Origin: Clostridia bacterium
GTDB lineage: Bacteria; Bacillota; DULZ01
DNA: 7,426 nt
NCBI GenBank assembly: GCA_012520135.1
Contig: JAAYOX010000158.1
Coordinates: 1 to 7,426, forward strand
Direction of reading: 5' to 3'
Shown here: positions 1 through 6,036 of the stretch, in pieces
Position numbering within the stretch: the first letter of the stretch is position 1
Layout: the number at the start of each line of letters is the position of its first letter
The notes under the pieces: generated by a model
Database searches by the model: none
What the model was told of the DNA's origin: nothing
The model's input: the letters and a program-made list of their open reading frames with translations, nothing else
Translations under genes and position numbers: made by a program

Positions 1-118
1 AGCGGCTCCATTAAGCCGCCTGGGCTTTTTGCTTTACCTGGCGATTGACGGGTTGGAGAAAAGAGTTTGCTTATGGAAATCCCTAAGTAAATAGCTCAGG
101 CGGCTTAATGGAGCCGCT
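1..118. repeat. REPIN-like inverted repeat with hairpin arms
   Basis: Bases 1-22 are the exact reverse complement of 97-118. Pairing continues to 26/93 with one G-T wobble, giving a stem of about 26 bp around a 66-base centre (27-92). Each arm is also a hairpin: GCGGCT and AGCCGC enclose the 6-base loop CCATTA (2-19 and its mirror copy). Two small hairpins in opposite orientation around a short spacer is the architecture of a REP doublet (REPIN/BIME) or a small MITE. The left arm begins at the first base of the window, so the element may extend further. On the plus strand, AAGCC/GGCTT at 13-27 followed by T-rich sequence could also end a convergent gene lying to the left. No reading frame is evident inside. 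The repeat itself is certain; the class name is inference. Confidence 0.8.
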
Positions 119-119
119 T

Positions 120-130
120 TAGACTGTCTA
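120..130. repeat. Short perfect palindrome between the two repeat elements
   Basis: TAGAC-T-GTCTA is an 11-base palindrome with one central base. It sits directly between the end of the first inverted-repeat element (118) and the outer helix of the second (from 128). It could be a target or junction sequence, a protein site, or chance. Nothing in the sequence decides between these. Confidence 0.35.
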
Positions 131-322
131 CAAAAGGACAACCGGTGTTAATCGAAGGGCTGAATTGGAGCCAAAATCAAAAGAGCGATGGAGCCTGAGG
201 GACAATGCCGACGGCATGAGCACCCGCAGGGTGCGATTTCGGAGGCATCAGAAGGCGACTGAGCTCATCCCCAAACCGGGCTCCTCTGAAGCCCACGATT
301 AACACCGGTTGGAAAGATGTAG
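128..322. repeat. Rod-like multi-helix inverted-repeat element (possible structured RNA or MITE)
   Basis: A 16-bp perfect inverted repeat (139-154 with 296-311, outer sequence CAACCGGTGTTAATCG) encloses about 140 bases. Further helices nest in register: CTACA 128-132 with TGTAG 318-322 outside, then GGGCT 157-161 with AGCCC 290-294, GGAGCC 167-172 with GGCTCC 279-284, and GAT/GAGC 187-194 (one bulge) with GCTCATC 263-269 inside. Two hairpins sit near the apex: ATGCC-GAC-GGCAT at 205-217 and GCACCC-GCA-GGGTGC at 220-234. Ordered helices separated by small internal loops look like a folded RNA or a hairpin-forming mobile element rather than random spacer. I see no coding frame and no recognisable target-site duplication. 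I cannot assign an RNA family, and the transcribed strand is unknown because the main helices exist on both. Confidence 0.7.
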
Positions 323-335
323 CTTGTCGGCAAGC
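322..335 (-). other. Small hairpin distal to the fprA terminator
   Basis: GCTTG and CAAGC enclose a 4-base loop. On the minus strand it follows the terminator stem by a few bases, so it could back up termination or pause leftward transcription. Its first bases overlap the TGTAG arm (318-322) of the neighbouring rod-like element, so the two structures would compete. Confidence 0.35.
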
Positions 336-338
336 AGA

Positions 339-359
339 AACACCGCCGGTGGCGGTGTT
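339..359 (-). terminator. Rho-independent terminator after fprA
   Basis: Six bases after the fprA stop codon the minus strand forms a perfect 9-bp stem, AACACCGCC-ACC-GGCGGTGTT, with a 3-base loop. It is followed by the T-rich but interrupted stretch TTTCTGCTTG. The stem is symmetrical and on the plus strand is followed by TTATTGTTTT, so it could also stop transcription entering from the left. It probably closes the transcription unit that contains fprA, and possibly the whole purine operon. Confidence 0.78.
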
Positions 360-365
360 ATTGTT

Positions 366-1553
366 TTAGGCGTTTGCAATTGACTTGCCGAATTCAAAAG
401 CTTTGGCTTGTTGCTCTTCATCAGGATTCCAAGGATTTCTGAAACCTTCATTAATTAAGGCAAAGCCTGCTTTTTCCAACAACTCGTTGATTAGCTTGAC
501 GGATTCACCGCTCCAGCCGTAGCAGCCAAAAGCTGCCGCCTTTTTGTTCTTGAATTTCAGCCCTTTCATCATGTCCACAAAGCCCGCCACAGCATGAAGG
601 ATGCCGTTATTAATGGTGGGGGAGCCGACTACAACGGATTTGGATTTGAATACTTCGGTGATGACATCATTGACATCGCTGATGGACAGGTTATAAATTT
701 TGACTACTACTTCCGGATCGGCGGCCCGGATGCCTTCAGCGATTCTTTCTGCCAGCAGCTTGGTGCCGTTCCACATAGTATCGTAGACTACTGTGATCTG
801 GTTTTCCTGGTAATCGGCGGCCCATTCAGCGTACTTGTTGACGATTTGGATGGGATTGTCCCGCCAGATGACTCCGTGGCTGGTGGCGATCATATCAATG
901 GGCAGATTAAGGGACAATACCTCATCCAGCTTTCTTCTGAGCATCGGGTTAAATGGTGTCAAGATATTGGCATAGTATTTAATAGATTCCTGAAACAAAG
1001 CACACTGGTCTACCAAGTCATTGAATAGCTTGTCCGTAGCAAGATGCTGTCCGAAAGCATCGTTACTGAACAAGATGTTATCTTGGGTCAGATAGGCAGC
1101 CATACTGTCGGGCCAGTGGAGCATGGCCATTTCCACAAAGATGAGTTCTTTTCCGTTGCCAAGATCCAGTTTATCGCCGGTTTTAACCACCTGAAAATTC
1201 CAATCCTGATGATATTGTCCCTTTAAAGATTTAACCGCATTGGCGGTACAATAAATGGGGGTATCGGGAATGTGTTTCATCAAAGCCGGGAGAGCCCCGC
1301 TGTGATCCACTTCCCCGTGGTTAGCAATGATATAGTCAATTTGCTTTAAATCGATTTCACCGGCCAGGTTTTCCACGAACTCGTCAGCGAAAGGAAGCCA
1401 TACCGTGTCAATTAAGACGGTTTTTTCTTCCTGAATTAGATAAGAGTTGTATGTGGAGCCGCGATGAGTGGTGTATTCGTAACCATGGAAAGTTCTAAGG
1501 TCCCAGTCTACCTTGCCTACCCAATAGACATTGTTTTTTACTTGTTTTTTCAT
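366..1553 (-). CDS. fprA: FprA-type flavodiiron protein (A-type; O2/NO reductase)
   Basis: A 395-residue cytoplasmic flavodiiron protein. Such enzymes reduce O2 to water and/or NO to N2O with electrons usually delivered by rubredoxin or F420H2. The N-terminal beta-lactamase-like domain (about 1-250) has the full diiron ligand set: H79-x-E81-x-D83-H84, H146 (in MLHWPDS), D165 (SNDAFGQH) and H226 (TSHG). The C-terminal flavodoxin domain (about 253-395) has the FMN phosphate loop YDTMWNGT (257-264), SPTINNG (311-317) and GCYGWSGE (343-350). No rubredoxin or flavin-reductase extension follows, so it is the short A-type form and needs a separate electron donor. I start it at the ATG at 1553, where AAAGGGT (1564-1570) lies 10 bases upstream; a GTG four codons earlier has no well-placed site. 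It lies 114 bp after purD on the same strand and ends in a terminator. Whether its natural substrate is O2 or NO cannot be read from the sequence. Confidence 0.95.
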   Translation of the reverse strand: MKKQVKNNVYWVGKVDWDLRTFHGYEYTTHRGSTYNSYLIQEEKTVLIDTVWLPFADEFVENLAGEIDLKQIDYIIANHGEVDHSGALPALMKHIPDTPIYCTANAVKSLKGQYHQDWNFQVVKTGDKLDLGNGKELIFVEMAMLHWPDSMAAYLTQDNILFSNDAFGQHLATDKLFNDLVDQCALFQESIKYYANILTPFNPMLRRKLDEVLSLNLPIDMIATSHGVIWRDNPIQIVNKYAEWAADYQENQITVVYDTMWNGTKLLAERIAEGIRAADPEVVVKIYNLSISDVNDVITEVFKSKSVVVGSPTINNGILHAVAGFVDMMKGLKFKNKKAAAFGCYGWSGESVKLINELLEKAGFALINEGFRNPWNPDEEQQAKAFEFGKSIANA

Positions 1554-1591
1554 GTGGAGCGACACCCTTTCTCATTAGTAGTCTTTCCAAT

Positions 1592-1625
1592 AGTATACTG
1601 TACAGGCAAAACTTTTCCTATCCAA
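1592..1625 (-). promoter_or_regulatory. Possible fprA promoter
   Basis: In the AT-rich purD-fprA gap the minus strand offers TTGGAT (1620-1625), a 17-base spacer, then TACAGT (1597-1602). An overlapping better -10, TATACT (1592-1597), has no good -35 at 17-18 bases. Either would give a leader of about 30-40 bases before the ATG at 1553. The TATACT lies in the palindrome AGTATACT (1592-1599), and TTTATT/AATAAA (1629-1634 and 1643-1648) form a further weak dyad. No terminator is visible between purD and this site, so fprA may be transcribed both from the operon and from here. Confidence 0.35.
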
Positions 1626-1667
1626 TTTTTTATTGCTAGGCTAATAAACGGGAACCAAGTTAAATTA

Positions 1668-2939
1668 TTATTTGATTTGCTGCCGGCGAAAGGCTCGCCA
1701 GGCAATGTCCATCCGGCAGTGGCGGTTGGTAAAGCGGATCCGATCTACCCCGGAATAAGCACTGGCTACCGCCTTTTCCAATGTAGCTCCCAAACCGGTG
1801 ATCCCCAGTACCCGGCCCCCGCCGGTGACGATCTGCCCGTGGTCATGGGTGGTGCCGGCATGAAAAACTACAACAGCCTGTGGCAGATTTTCCAGCCCTG
1901 AAATAGGATAACCTACTTCATATTTTCCCGGATAGCCTCCCGAAGCCATAACCACGCAAGCTGCAGCTTCCTCACTCCAACTAATATCCAGATTAGCCAG
2001 CTTGCCGTCTAAAACGGCTTCTATAATGTCCACTAAATCCGACTTGAGTCGGGGCAGGATCACTTGGCATTCCGGGTCCCCGAAACGGGCGTTGTATTCC
2101 AGCACCTTGGGGCCTTCCCGGGTCAAGATTAATCCCGCATAGAGAATACCTCGAAAGGGCCGGCCCTCCTGGGCCATGGCCTTTACCGTGGGTACCAGGA
2201 TTTCCCGGTAGATTTGCCGTTCCAATTCCGGCGTTTCCAAACCGGTGGGGCTATAAGCTCCCATGCCTCCCGTATTAGGTCCTTCATCTCCATCATAAAC
2301 TCGCTTGTGATCCTGGGCCCAGACCATGGGTCTCACAGCATTACCGTCGGCAAAGGCCATGACGGTTACTTCTTCTCCCTGGAGAAACTCTTCCACCAAC
2401 AGGGTAGCGGCTGCCTCCTGATTATTAGCCGTTAAATCATCTACAGCTTGGAGTGCCTCTTCGGGTTTCATGGCCACCACCACACCTTTACCGGCGGCTA
2501 AACCGTCCACTTTAACTACACAGGGAGTATTCAGTTGCCGTATGTATGCTTTGGCGGCTTCCGGTTCCGTGAAAGTTTTAAAATGCCCGGTAGGAATCCC
2601 GTATTTGGCCATTAGTTCCTTGGCAAAAGACTTACTGCCTTCCAATTGGGCTGCAGCTTTGTTGGGACCGAAGACTTTAAGTCCTGCTTCCTCAAAGATG
2701 TCAATGAGTCCGGCCACTAAAGGGGCTTCCGGTCCTACCACGGTTAAATCAACTTTTTGTGCCAGGGCAAAATCTCGCAAGCTTTCCAAATCCGATACCT
2801 TAATGGGTACACATTCCGCCAGGGAACTAATGCCTGCATTACCCGGGGCGCAGTAAATTTTATTAACCCTGGGGCTTTGAGACAATTTCCAAACCAGGGT
2901 ATGTTCCCGTCCCCCGGAACCTACAACCAGTACTTTCAA
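1668..2939 (-). CDS. purD: Phosphoribosylamine-glycine ligase (GAR synthetase)
   Basis: Joins phosphoribosylamine and glycine using ATP to give GAR, the second step of purine synthesis. The protein is 423 residues, the usual length. The N-terminal domain opens with VGSGGREH (6-13). The ATP-grasp part has KVDGLAAGKGV (143-153), QDHKRVYDGDEGPNTGGMGA (209-228) and the family signature ARFGDPE (284-290), which carries metal-binding residues. The start is TTG at 2939, placed directly before KVLVVGSGGREH, where family members begin. AAAGGAG (2951-2957) lies 11 bases upstream, inside the last codons of purN. Only 6 bp separate it from the purN stop, so the two are co-transcribed and probably translationally coupled. 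It follows purN directly, where Bacillus-type operons carry purH. The C-terminus looks complete, with no truncation or frameshift. Confidence 0.97.
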   Translation of the reverse strand: MKVLVVGSGGREHTLVWKLSQSPRVNKIYCAPGNAGISSLAECVPIKVSDLESLRDFALAQKVDLTVVGPEAPLVAGLIDIFEEAGLKVFGPNKAAAQLEGSKSFAKELMAKYGIPTGHFKTFTEPEAAKAYIRQLNTPCVVKVDGLAAGKGVVVAMKPEEALQAVDDLTANNQEAAATLLVEEFLQGEEVTVMAFADGNAVRPMVWAQDHKRVYDGDEGPNTGGMGAYSPTGLETPELERQIYREILVPTVKAMAQEGRPFRGILYAGLILTREGPKVLEYNARFGDPECQVILPRLKSDLVDIIEAVLDGKLANLDISWSEEAAACVVMASGGYPGKYEVGYPISGLENLPQAVVVFHAGTTHDHGQIVTGGGRVLGITGLGATLEKAVASAYSGVDRIRFTNRHCRMDIAWRAFRRQQIK

Positions 2940-2945
2940 GAGGGT

Positions 2946-3554
2946 TCACTCTCCTTTAATCAACACTTTCCGGCCTTGGAGGATCACCCGTCCCTCGGCA
3001 AACCACCTGATGACCTGGGGATACAGGCGGTGCTCCTCTTTTAAAATCCTGTCCGTTAAATCGGTAACAGTATCCCCGGGCAGTACCGGAACCACCCGTT
3101 GGGCAATGATGGGGCCTGTATCCATTCCTTCGTCAACAAAATGAACGGTACAGCCCGAGTATTTAACTCCATACTGCCAAGCTTGTTCCTGGGCATTGAG
3201 ACCGGGAAAAGCAGGCAGCAGGGAAGGGTGGATGTTAATGATTTTCCAGGGAAAAGCCTGTAACACCCGGGCCGAGATGAGCCTCATATACCCGGCCAAG
3301 ACGATTAATTCCACCTGATATTCTTTGAGAACCTCAATTAACGCCTCGTCGAAAGCCTCCCGGTTGGAGTAGGAAGCCGGGTTGACCACTTGATGGGGTA
3401 TCTTATATTTGGCGGCTCTTTCCAGGGCCCGGGCCTTAGGGTTGTCGGAGAGCACCAGCGCTATTTCTCCTCCTAATTCCCCTGCCTTCCAAGCCTGAAT
3501 TATTGCTTCCAGGTTGGAGCCTCTTCCCGAAGCTAAAACGGCAATTCGGCACAC
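2946..3554 (-). CDS. purN: Phosphoribosylglycinamide formyltransferase (GAR transformylase)
   Basis: Transfers a formyl group from 10-formyltetrahydrofolate to GAR, giving FGAR. With the start chosen here it has 202 residues, normal for PurN. Visible motifs are the phosphate-binding GRGSN (10-14), the catalytic INIHPSLLP with N107 and H109, and DEGMDTGPI with catalytic D145. I start it at the GTG at 3554, giving VCRIAVLASGRGSN, because AAAGGAG sits 9 bases upstream at 3564-3570. An in-frame TTG at 3590 would add 12 charged residues (TKEQKRKEQ...) that the family lacks, has no ribosome binding site, and lies within a repeat-like motif. Folate dependence distinguishes this enzyme from the formate- and ATP-dependent PurT. 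It is separated from purM by 66 bp and followed after 6 bp by purD. Confidence 0.96.
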   Translation of the reverse strand: MCRIAVLASGRGSNLEAIIQAWKAGELGGEIALVLSDNPKARALERAAKYKIPHQVVNPASYSNREAFDEALIEVLKEYQVELIVLAGYMRLISARVLQAFPWKIINIHPSLLPAFPGLNAQEQAWQYGVKYSGCTVHFVDEGMDTGPIIAQRVVPVLPGDTVTDLTDRILKEEHRLYPQVIRWFAEGRVILQGRKVLIKGE

Positions 3555-3563
3555 TTTTTCCTG

Positions 3564-3570
3564 CTCCTTT
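3564..3570 (-). promoter_or_regulatory. Ribosome binding site that decides the purN start
   Basis: AAAGGAG on the minus strand lies 9 bases before the GTG at 3554. The upstream in-frame TTG at 3590 is preceded by GGTTCTCCTGCCTCA, which has no Shine-Dalgarno match. This supports the shorter PurN, whose N-terminus matches the family. Confidence 0.8.
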
Positions 3571-3589
3571 CTCTTTTGCTCTTTTGTCA

Positions 3590-3620
3590 ATGAGGCAGGA
3601 GAACCGTCCCCGGGTCTCTT
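3590..3620 (-). repeat. REP-like palindromic motif (GGGGACGGTTCT core) between purM and purN
   Basis: Immediately after the purM stop the minus strand reads GAGACCCGGGGACGGTTCTC (3618-3599). It can fold as GAGGC 3592-3596 with GTCTC 3614-3618 (one G-T pair) around the conserved-looking core, or as a shorter 7-bp stem with one mismatch (3599-3605 with 3612-3618). From memory, GGGGACGGTTCT within short inverted repeats recurs in many clostridial genomes and resembles REP sequences spread by RAYT-type transposases. That identification is recall, not a search. It occupies most of the only sizeable gap between the operon's own genes and could be a degenerate insertion or a weak attenuating or RNA-stabilising hairpin. 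Confidence 0.45.
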
Positions 3621-4655
3621 CTAAAGTCTGGTTTTGCCTGAACCGGGCACCATGACACCAATGGAATAAGTTTCAAGACCCTGCTTCTCCAGTGCCTGCC
3701 GGATGGGAGTTTCCTCTTCCGGAGAGACGATGAGGACAAAACCGATGCCCATGTTAAAAGTGCGGTACATTTCTTCAGGCGCCACCGGTCCTTTTTGGGC
3801 GATTAAATCGAAAATAGGGGGGATGTTCCAACTGTGCCTGTCGATTTCCGCATCTAAGTGAGAGGGGAAGACCCGGGGCAGGTTTTCCACCAGTCCCCCG
3901 CCGGTAATATGAGCCATGGCTTTAATCGAGTATCTTTCCAATAAAGGCAATATGTAAGGCACATAGATCCTGGTAGGTACCAGCAATTCCTCTTTCAGAT
4001 AGTGAAAATCAATCATGCTGTCTCTAGGATGTTTATGTTCATCATCAAACAGGACTTTCCGGGCCAAAGAATAACCGTTGGAATGTAGCCCGGTAGAGGC
4101 TAATCCAATCAGCCGGTCTCCGGCTTTCACCTGGGAGCCGTCAATAATCCGGCTCCGTTCTACAATTCCTACCGCAAAGCCTGCCAAATCATAATGATCC
4201 TGAGCATACAAGCCGGGCATTTCCGCCGTTTCACCGCCGATTAAGGCGCAACCGGCTTGGCGGCAGCCCTCGGCAATTCCTTTAACAATGTTGGCTGCCT
4301 TTTCCGGAAGAAGTTTGCCTACCGCCAGGTAATCTAAAAAGAAAAGAGGCTTGGCTCCTTGGACCAGGATATCATTAACACACATGGCCACCAGATCGAT
4401 GCCGATGGTATCATGCCGGTCCAGTTCGAAAGCTACTTTCAGTTTAGTGCCTACTCCGTCAGTGGAGGAAACCAGCACCGGCTCCCGGTAGTCCCCGGTT
4501 AAGGCGAATAAGCCGCCAAAACCGCCTAATCCGGTCAAAACTCCCGGTATGGTAGTAGATTGAACATGTTCTTTAATCAGTTCCACGGTCCGGTTGCCGG
4601 CATCGATGTCCACGCCGGCCTCCCGGTAGCTGATGGTTTTTCTTTGCTTATCCAA
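3621..4655 (-). CDS. purM: Phosphoribosylformylglycinamidine cyclo-ligase (AIR synthetase)
   Basis: Closes the imidazole ring: FGAM plus ATP gives AIR. The protein is 344 residues, the usual size for the PurM/PurL-type ATP-binding fold. Motifs include YREAGVDIDAGN (10-21), the nucleotide and metal loop STDGVGTKLK (64-73), GIDLVAMCVNDI (85-96), GGETAEMPG (140-148), GLHSNGYSL (189-197), HITGGGL (249-255) and FNMGIG (300-305). The start is TTG at 4655 with AAGGGGG (4664-4670) 8 bases upstream. It lies inside the end of purF, overlapping by 8 bp, which suggests translational coupling. No better start lies before the conserved AGVDIDAGN block. The stop is followed by the palindromic motif and then purN. 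The partner FGAM synthase genes (purSQL) are not in the window. Confidence 0.96.
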   Translation of the reverse strand: MDKQRKTISYREAGVDIDAGNRTVELIKEHVQSTTIPGVLTGLGGFGGLFALTGDYREPVLVSSTDGVGTKLKVAFELDRHDTIGIDLVAMCVNDILVQGAKPLFFLDYLAVGKLLPEKAANIVKGIAEGCRQAGCALIGGETAEMPGLYAQDHYDLAGFAVGIVERSRIIDGSQVKAGDRLIGLASTGLHSNGYSLARKVLFDDEHKHPRDSMIDFHYLKEELLVPTRIYVPYILPLLERYSIKAMAHITGGGLVENLPRVFPSHLDAEIDRHSWNIPPIFDLIAQKGPVAPEEMYRTFNMGIGFVLIVSPEEETPIRQALEKQGLETYSIGVMVPGSGKTRL

Positions 4656-6036
4656 GGAAAGAACCCCCTTCCGGTTTTCCTGCTATGTAATCTCCGTTAA
4701 AACAGGCAGTGCAAAACCTGTCTTTGTTTCCTTTAAAAGAATTGAGCAGACCCTCCAAGCTCAGGTAATGGAGGCTGTCGGCTCCGATATGCTTGCGGGT
4801 ACCTTCTAAATCGTAACAAGCGGCAATCAAGTCGTCCCGGGCGGAAGTATCTATCCCGTAATAACAGGGATAGAGGACCGGAGGGGAAGTAATCAGCATA
4901 TGAATCTCTTTTACATTAGTTTTCCGGAGCATTTGAATGATTTTTTTGCCGGTTGTGCCCCGGACCAGGGAATCATCCACCAGGATAATCCGTTTTCCCT
5001 CCACAATTTCCCGGATAGGGTTCAGCTTTAGGCGTACTGCCACATCCCTGATTTTTTGGGAAGGCCGGATGAAAGTGCGGCCGATGTAGCGATTTTTCAT
5101 TAAGCCATCCCGGAAGGGAAGTCCGGTAGCTTCTGCATAGCCGACGGCGGCGGGGGTGCCGGAATCCGGGATGGGTACCACCATGTCTGCCTCCAAATTG
5201 ACTTCTTTGGCCAGTTGTTTACCCATTTCCCGGCGGACGATGTTAACGGTTTCCCCGTCGATGGTACTGTCAGGACGGGCCAGGTAAATATATTCAAAGA
5301 TACAAACAGATTGCCGGGAAGGAACCATTGTTTTAAAAGATCTTAAGCCCTTTTCATCGATGACGATGATTTCCCCCGGTTCCACGTCCCGGATCAGGGT
5401 GGCACCGATGGTGTCCAGAGCACAAGACTCTGAAGCCAATACGTACCCGTCTCCCAGTTTTCCCAGACATAAGGGACGGATGCCGTTGGGATCCCGGATG
5501 CCGATGAGTTGATTTTCACTCATCACCACCAGGGCATAAGCCCCTTTGATATCGATCATGCACTTCATTAAAGCCTCTTCCAGGGGATTTTGGCCGTAAC
5601 GGGCAATAAGATTGACAAATATCTCCGCTTCAGAGTCTGATTGAAAGATGGAACCGTTAACGGCTAGCCGGTGGCGGAGTTCCTGACCGTTGACTAATTT
5701 TCCGTTGTGGGCTAAAGCAACTGATCCCCGCAAGTAGTTAAAAGTCAGGGGTTGAGCGTTAGACAGGGAAGGAGGTGCTTCGTCTCCAAAACGCACATGG
5801 CCGATGGCAATATGTCCTTTAAGCCGGTTTAGAGTTTCTTCGGGAAAGGCTTCCGCCACCAGTCCCTTGTTTTTGTGTACCTGGATCTGCTTACCGTCGG
5901 AAACGGCAATTCCGGCACTTTCCTGCCCCCGGTGCTGCAGGGCATAAAGACCGTAATAAGCCAGGGTGGCCCCGTCGGTTCCCGGGGCGAAAATACCGAA
6001 GACGCCGCATTCCTCATGGGGTTTGTACCGGTCCAT
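4648..6036 (-). CDS. purF: Amidophosphoribosyltransferase (glutamine PRPP amidotransferase)
   Basis: First committed step: glutamine and PRPP give phosphoribosylamine. The 462-residue protein has a nine-residue propeptide before the catalytic Cys10 (EECGVFGIF), an Ntn glutaminase domain (10 to about 240), and a phosphoribosyltransferase domain with the PRPP loop ILVDDSLVRGTT (351-362) and flexible loop KNRYIGRTFI (314-323). Cysteines 245, 391, 442 and 445 match the four [4Fe-4S] ligands of the Bacillus subtilis-type enzyme, so it is probably cluster-bearing and oxygen-sensitive. Glutamine-pocket residues R82 and N111-G112 are present, but two conserved spots differ: the usual RYSTTG stretch reads RFGDEA (82-87), and the Asp of SDTE is Glu136 (SEAE, 135-138). 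The ATG at 6036 directly abuts the purC stop, with GGGGAGG (6044-6050) 7 bases upstream. It overlaps purM by 8 bp. The family call is secure; full glutaminase activity is less so. Confidence 0.96.
   Translation of the reverse strand: MDRYKPHEECGVFGIFAPGTDGATLAYYGLYALQHRGQESAGIAVSDGKQIQVHKNKGLVAEAFPEETLNRLKGHIAIGHVRFGDEAPPSLSNAQPLTFNYLRGSVALAHNGKLVNGQELRHRLAVNGSIFQSDSEAEIFVNLIARYGQNPLEEALMKCMIDIKGAYALVVMSENQLIGIRDPNGIRPLCLGKLGDGYVLASESCALDTIGATLIRDVEPGEIIVIDEKGLRSFKTMVPSRQSVCIFEYIYLARPDSTIDGETVNIVRREMGKQLAKEVNLEADMVVPIPDSGTPAAVGYAEATGLPFRDGLMKNRYIGRTFIRPSQKIRDVAVRLKLNPIREIVEGKRIILVDDSLVRGTTGKKIIQMLRKTNVKEIHMLITSPPVLYPCYYGIDTSARDDLIAACYDLEGTRKHIGADSLHYLSLEGLLNSFKGNKDRFCTACFNGDYIAGKPEGGSFLG

Noticed and set aside
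1..311. Integron attC sites
   Set aside because: Long imperfect palindromes suggested attC, but the GTTRRRY/RYYYAAC core sites are absent at the stem ends and no integrase or cassette genes are visible.
594..1028. Open frame of 144 codons on the plus strand
   Set aside because: It lies wholly antisense to fprA, whose motifs and full diiron ligand set prove the coding strand; the translation resembles no family and has no ribosome binding site that stands out.
1554..1565. fprA start at GTG 1565
   Set aside because: The AAAGGGT lies too close to this GTG to act as its ribosome binding site but is 10 bases from the ATG at 1553, and family proteins begin near MKKQVKNNVYWVG.
2470..2856. Open frame of 128 codons on the plus strand
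   Set aside because: Antisense to purD; a low-complexity alanine/serine/proline-rich product typical of a shadow frame.
3555..3590. Longer PurN starting at TTG 3590
   Set aside because: No ribosome binding site, 12 extra charged residues not found in the family, and overlap with the palindromic motif; the GTG at 3554 has AAAGGAG at 9 bases.
5770..5802. Compensating frameshifts in purF explaining the odd loop
   Set aside because: Reading the other two frames across the loop does not restore a convincing RYSTTG-type sequence, so I treat it as a real variant, while noting that a sequencing error cannot be excluded.
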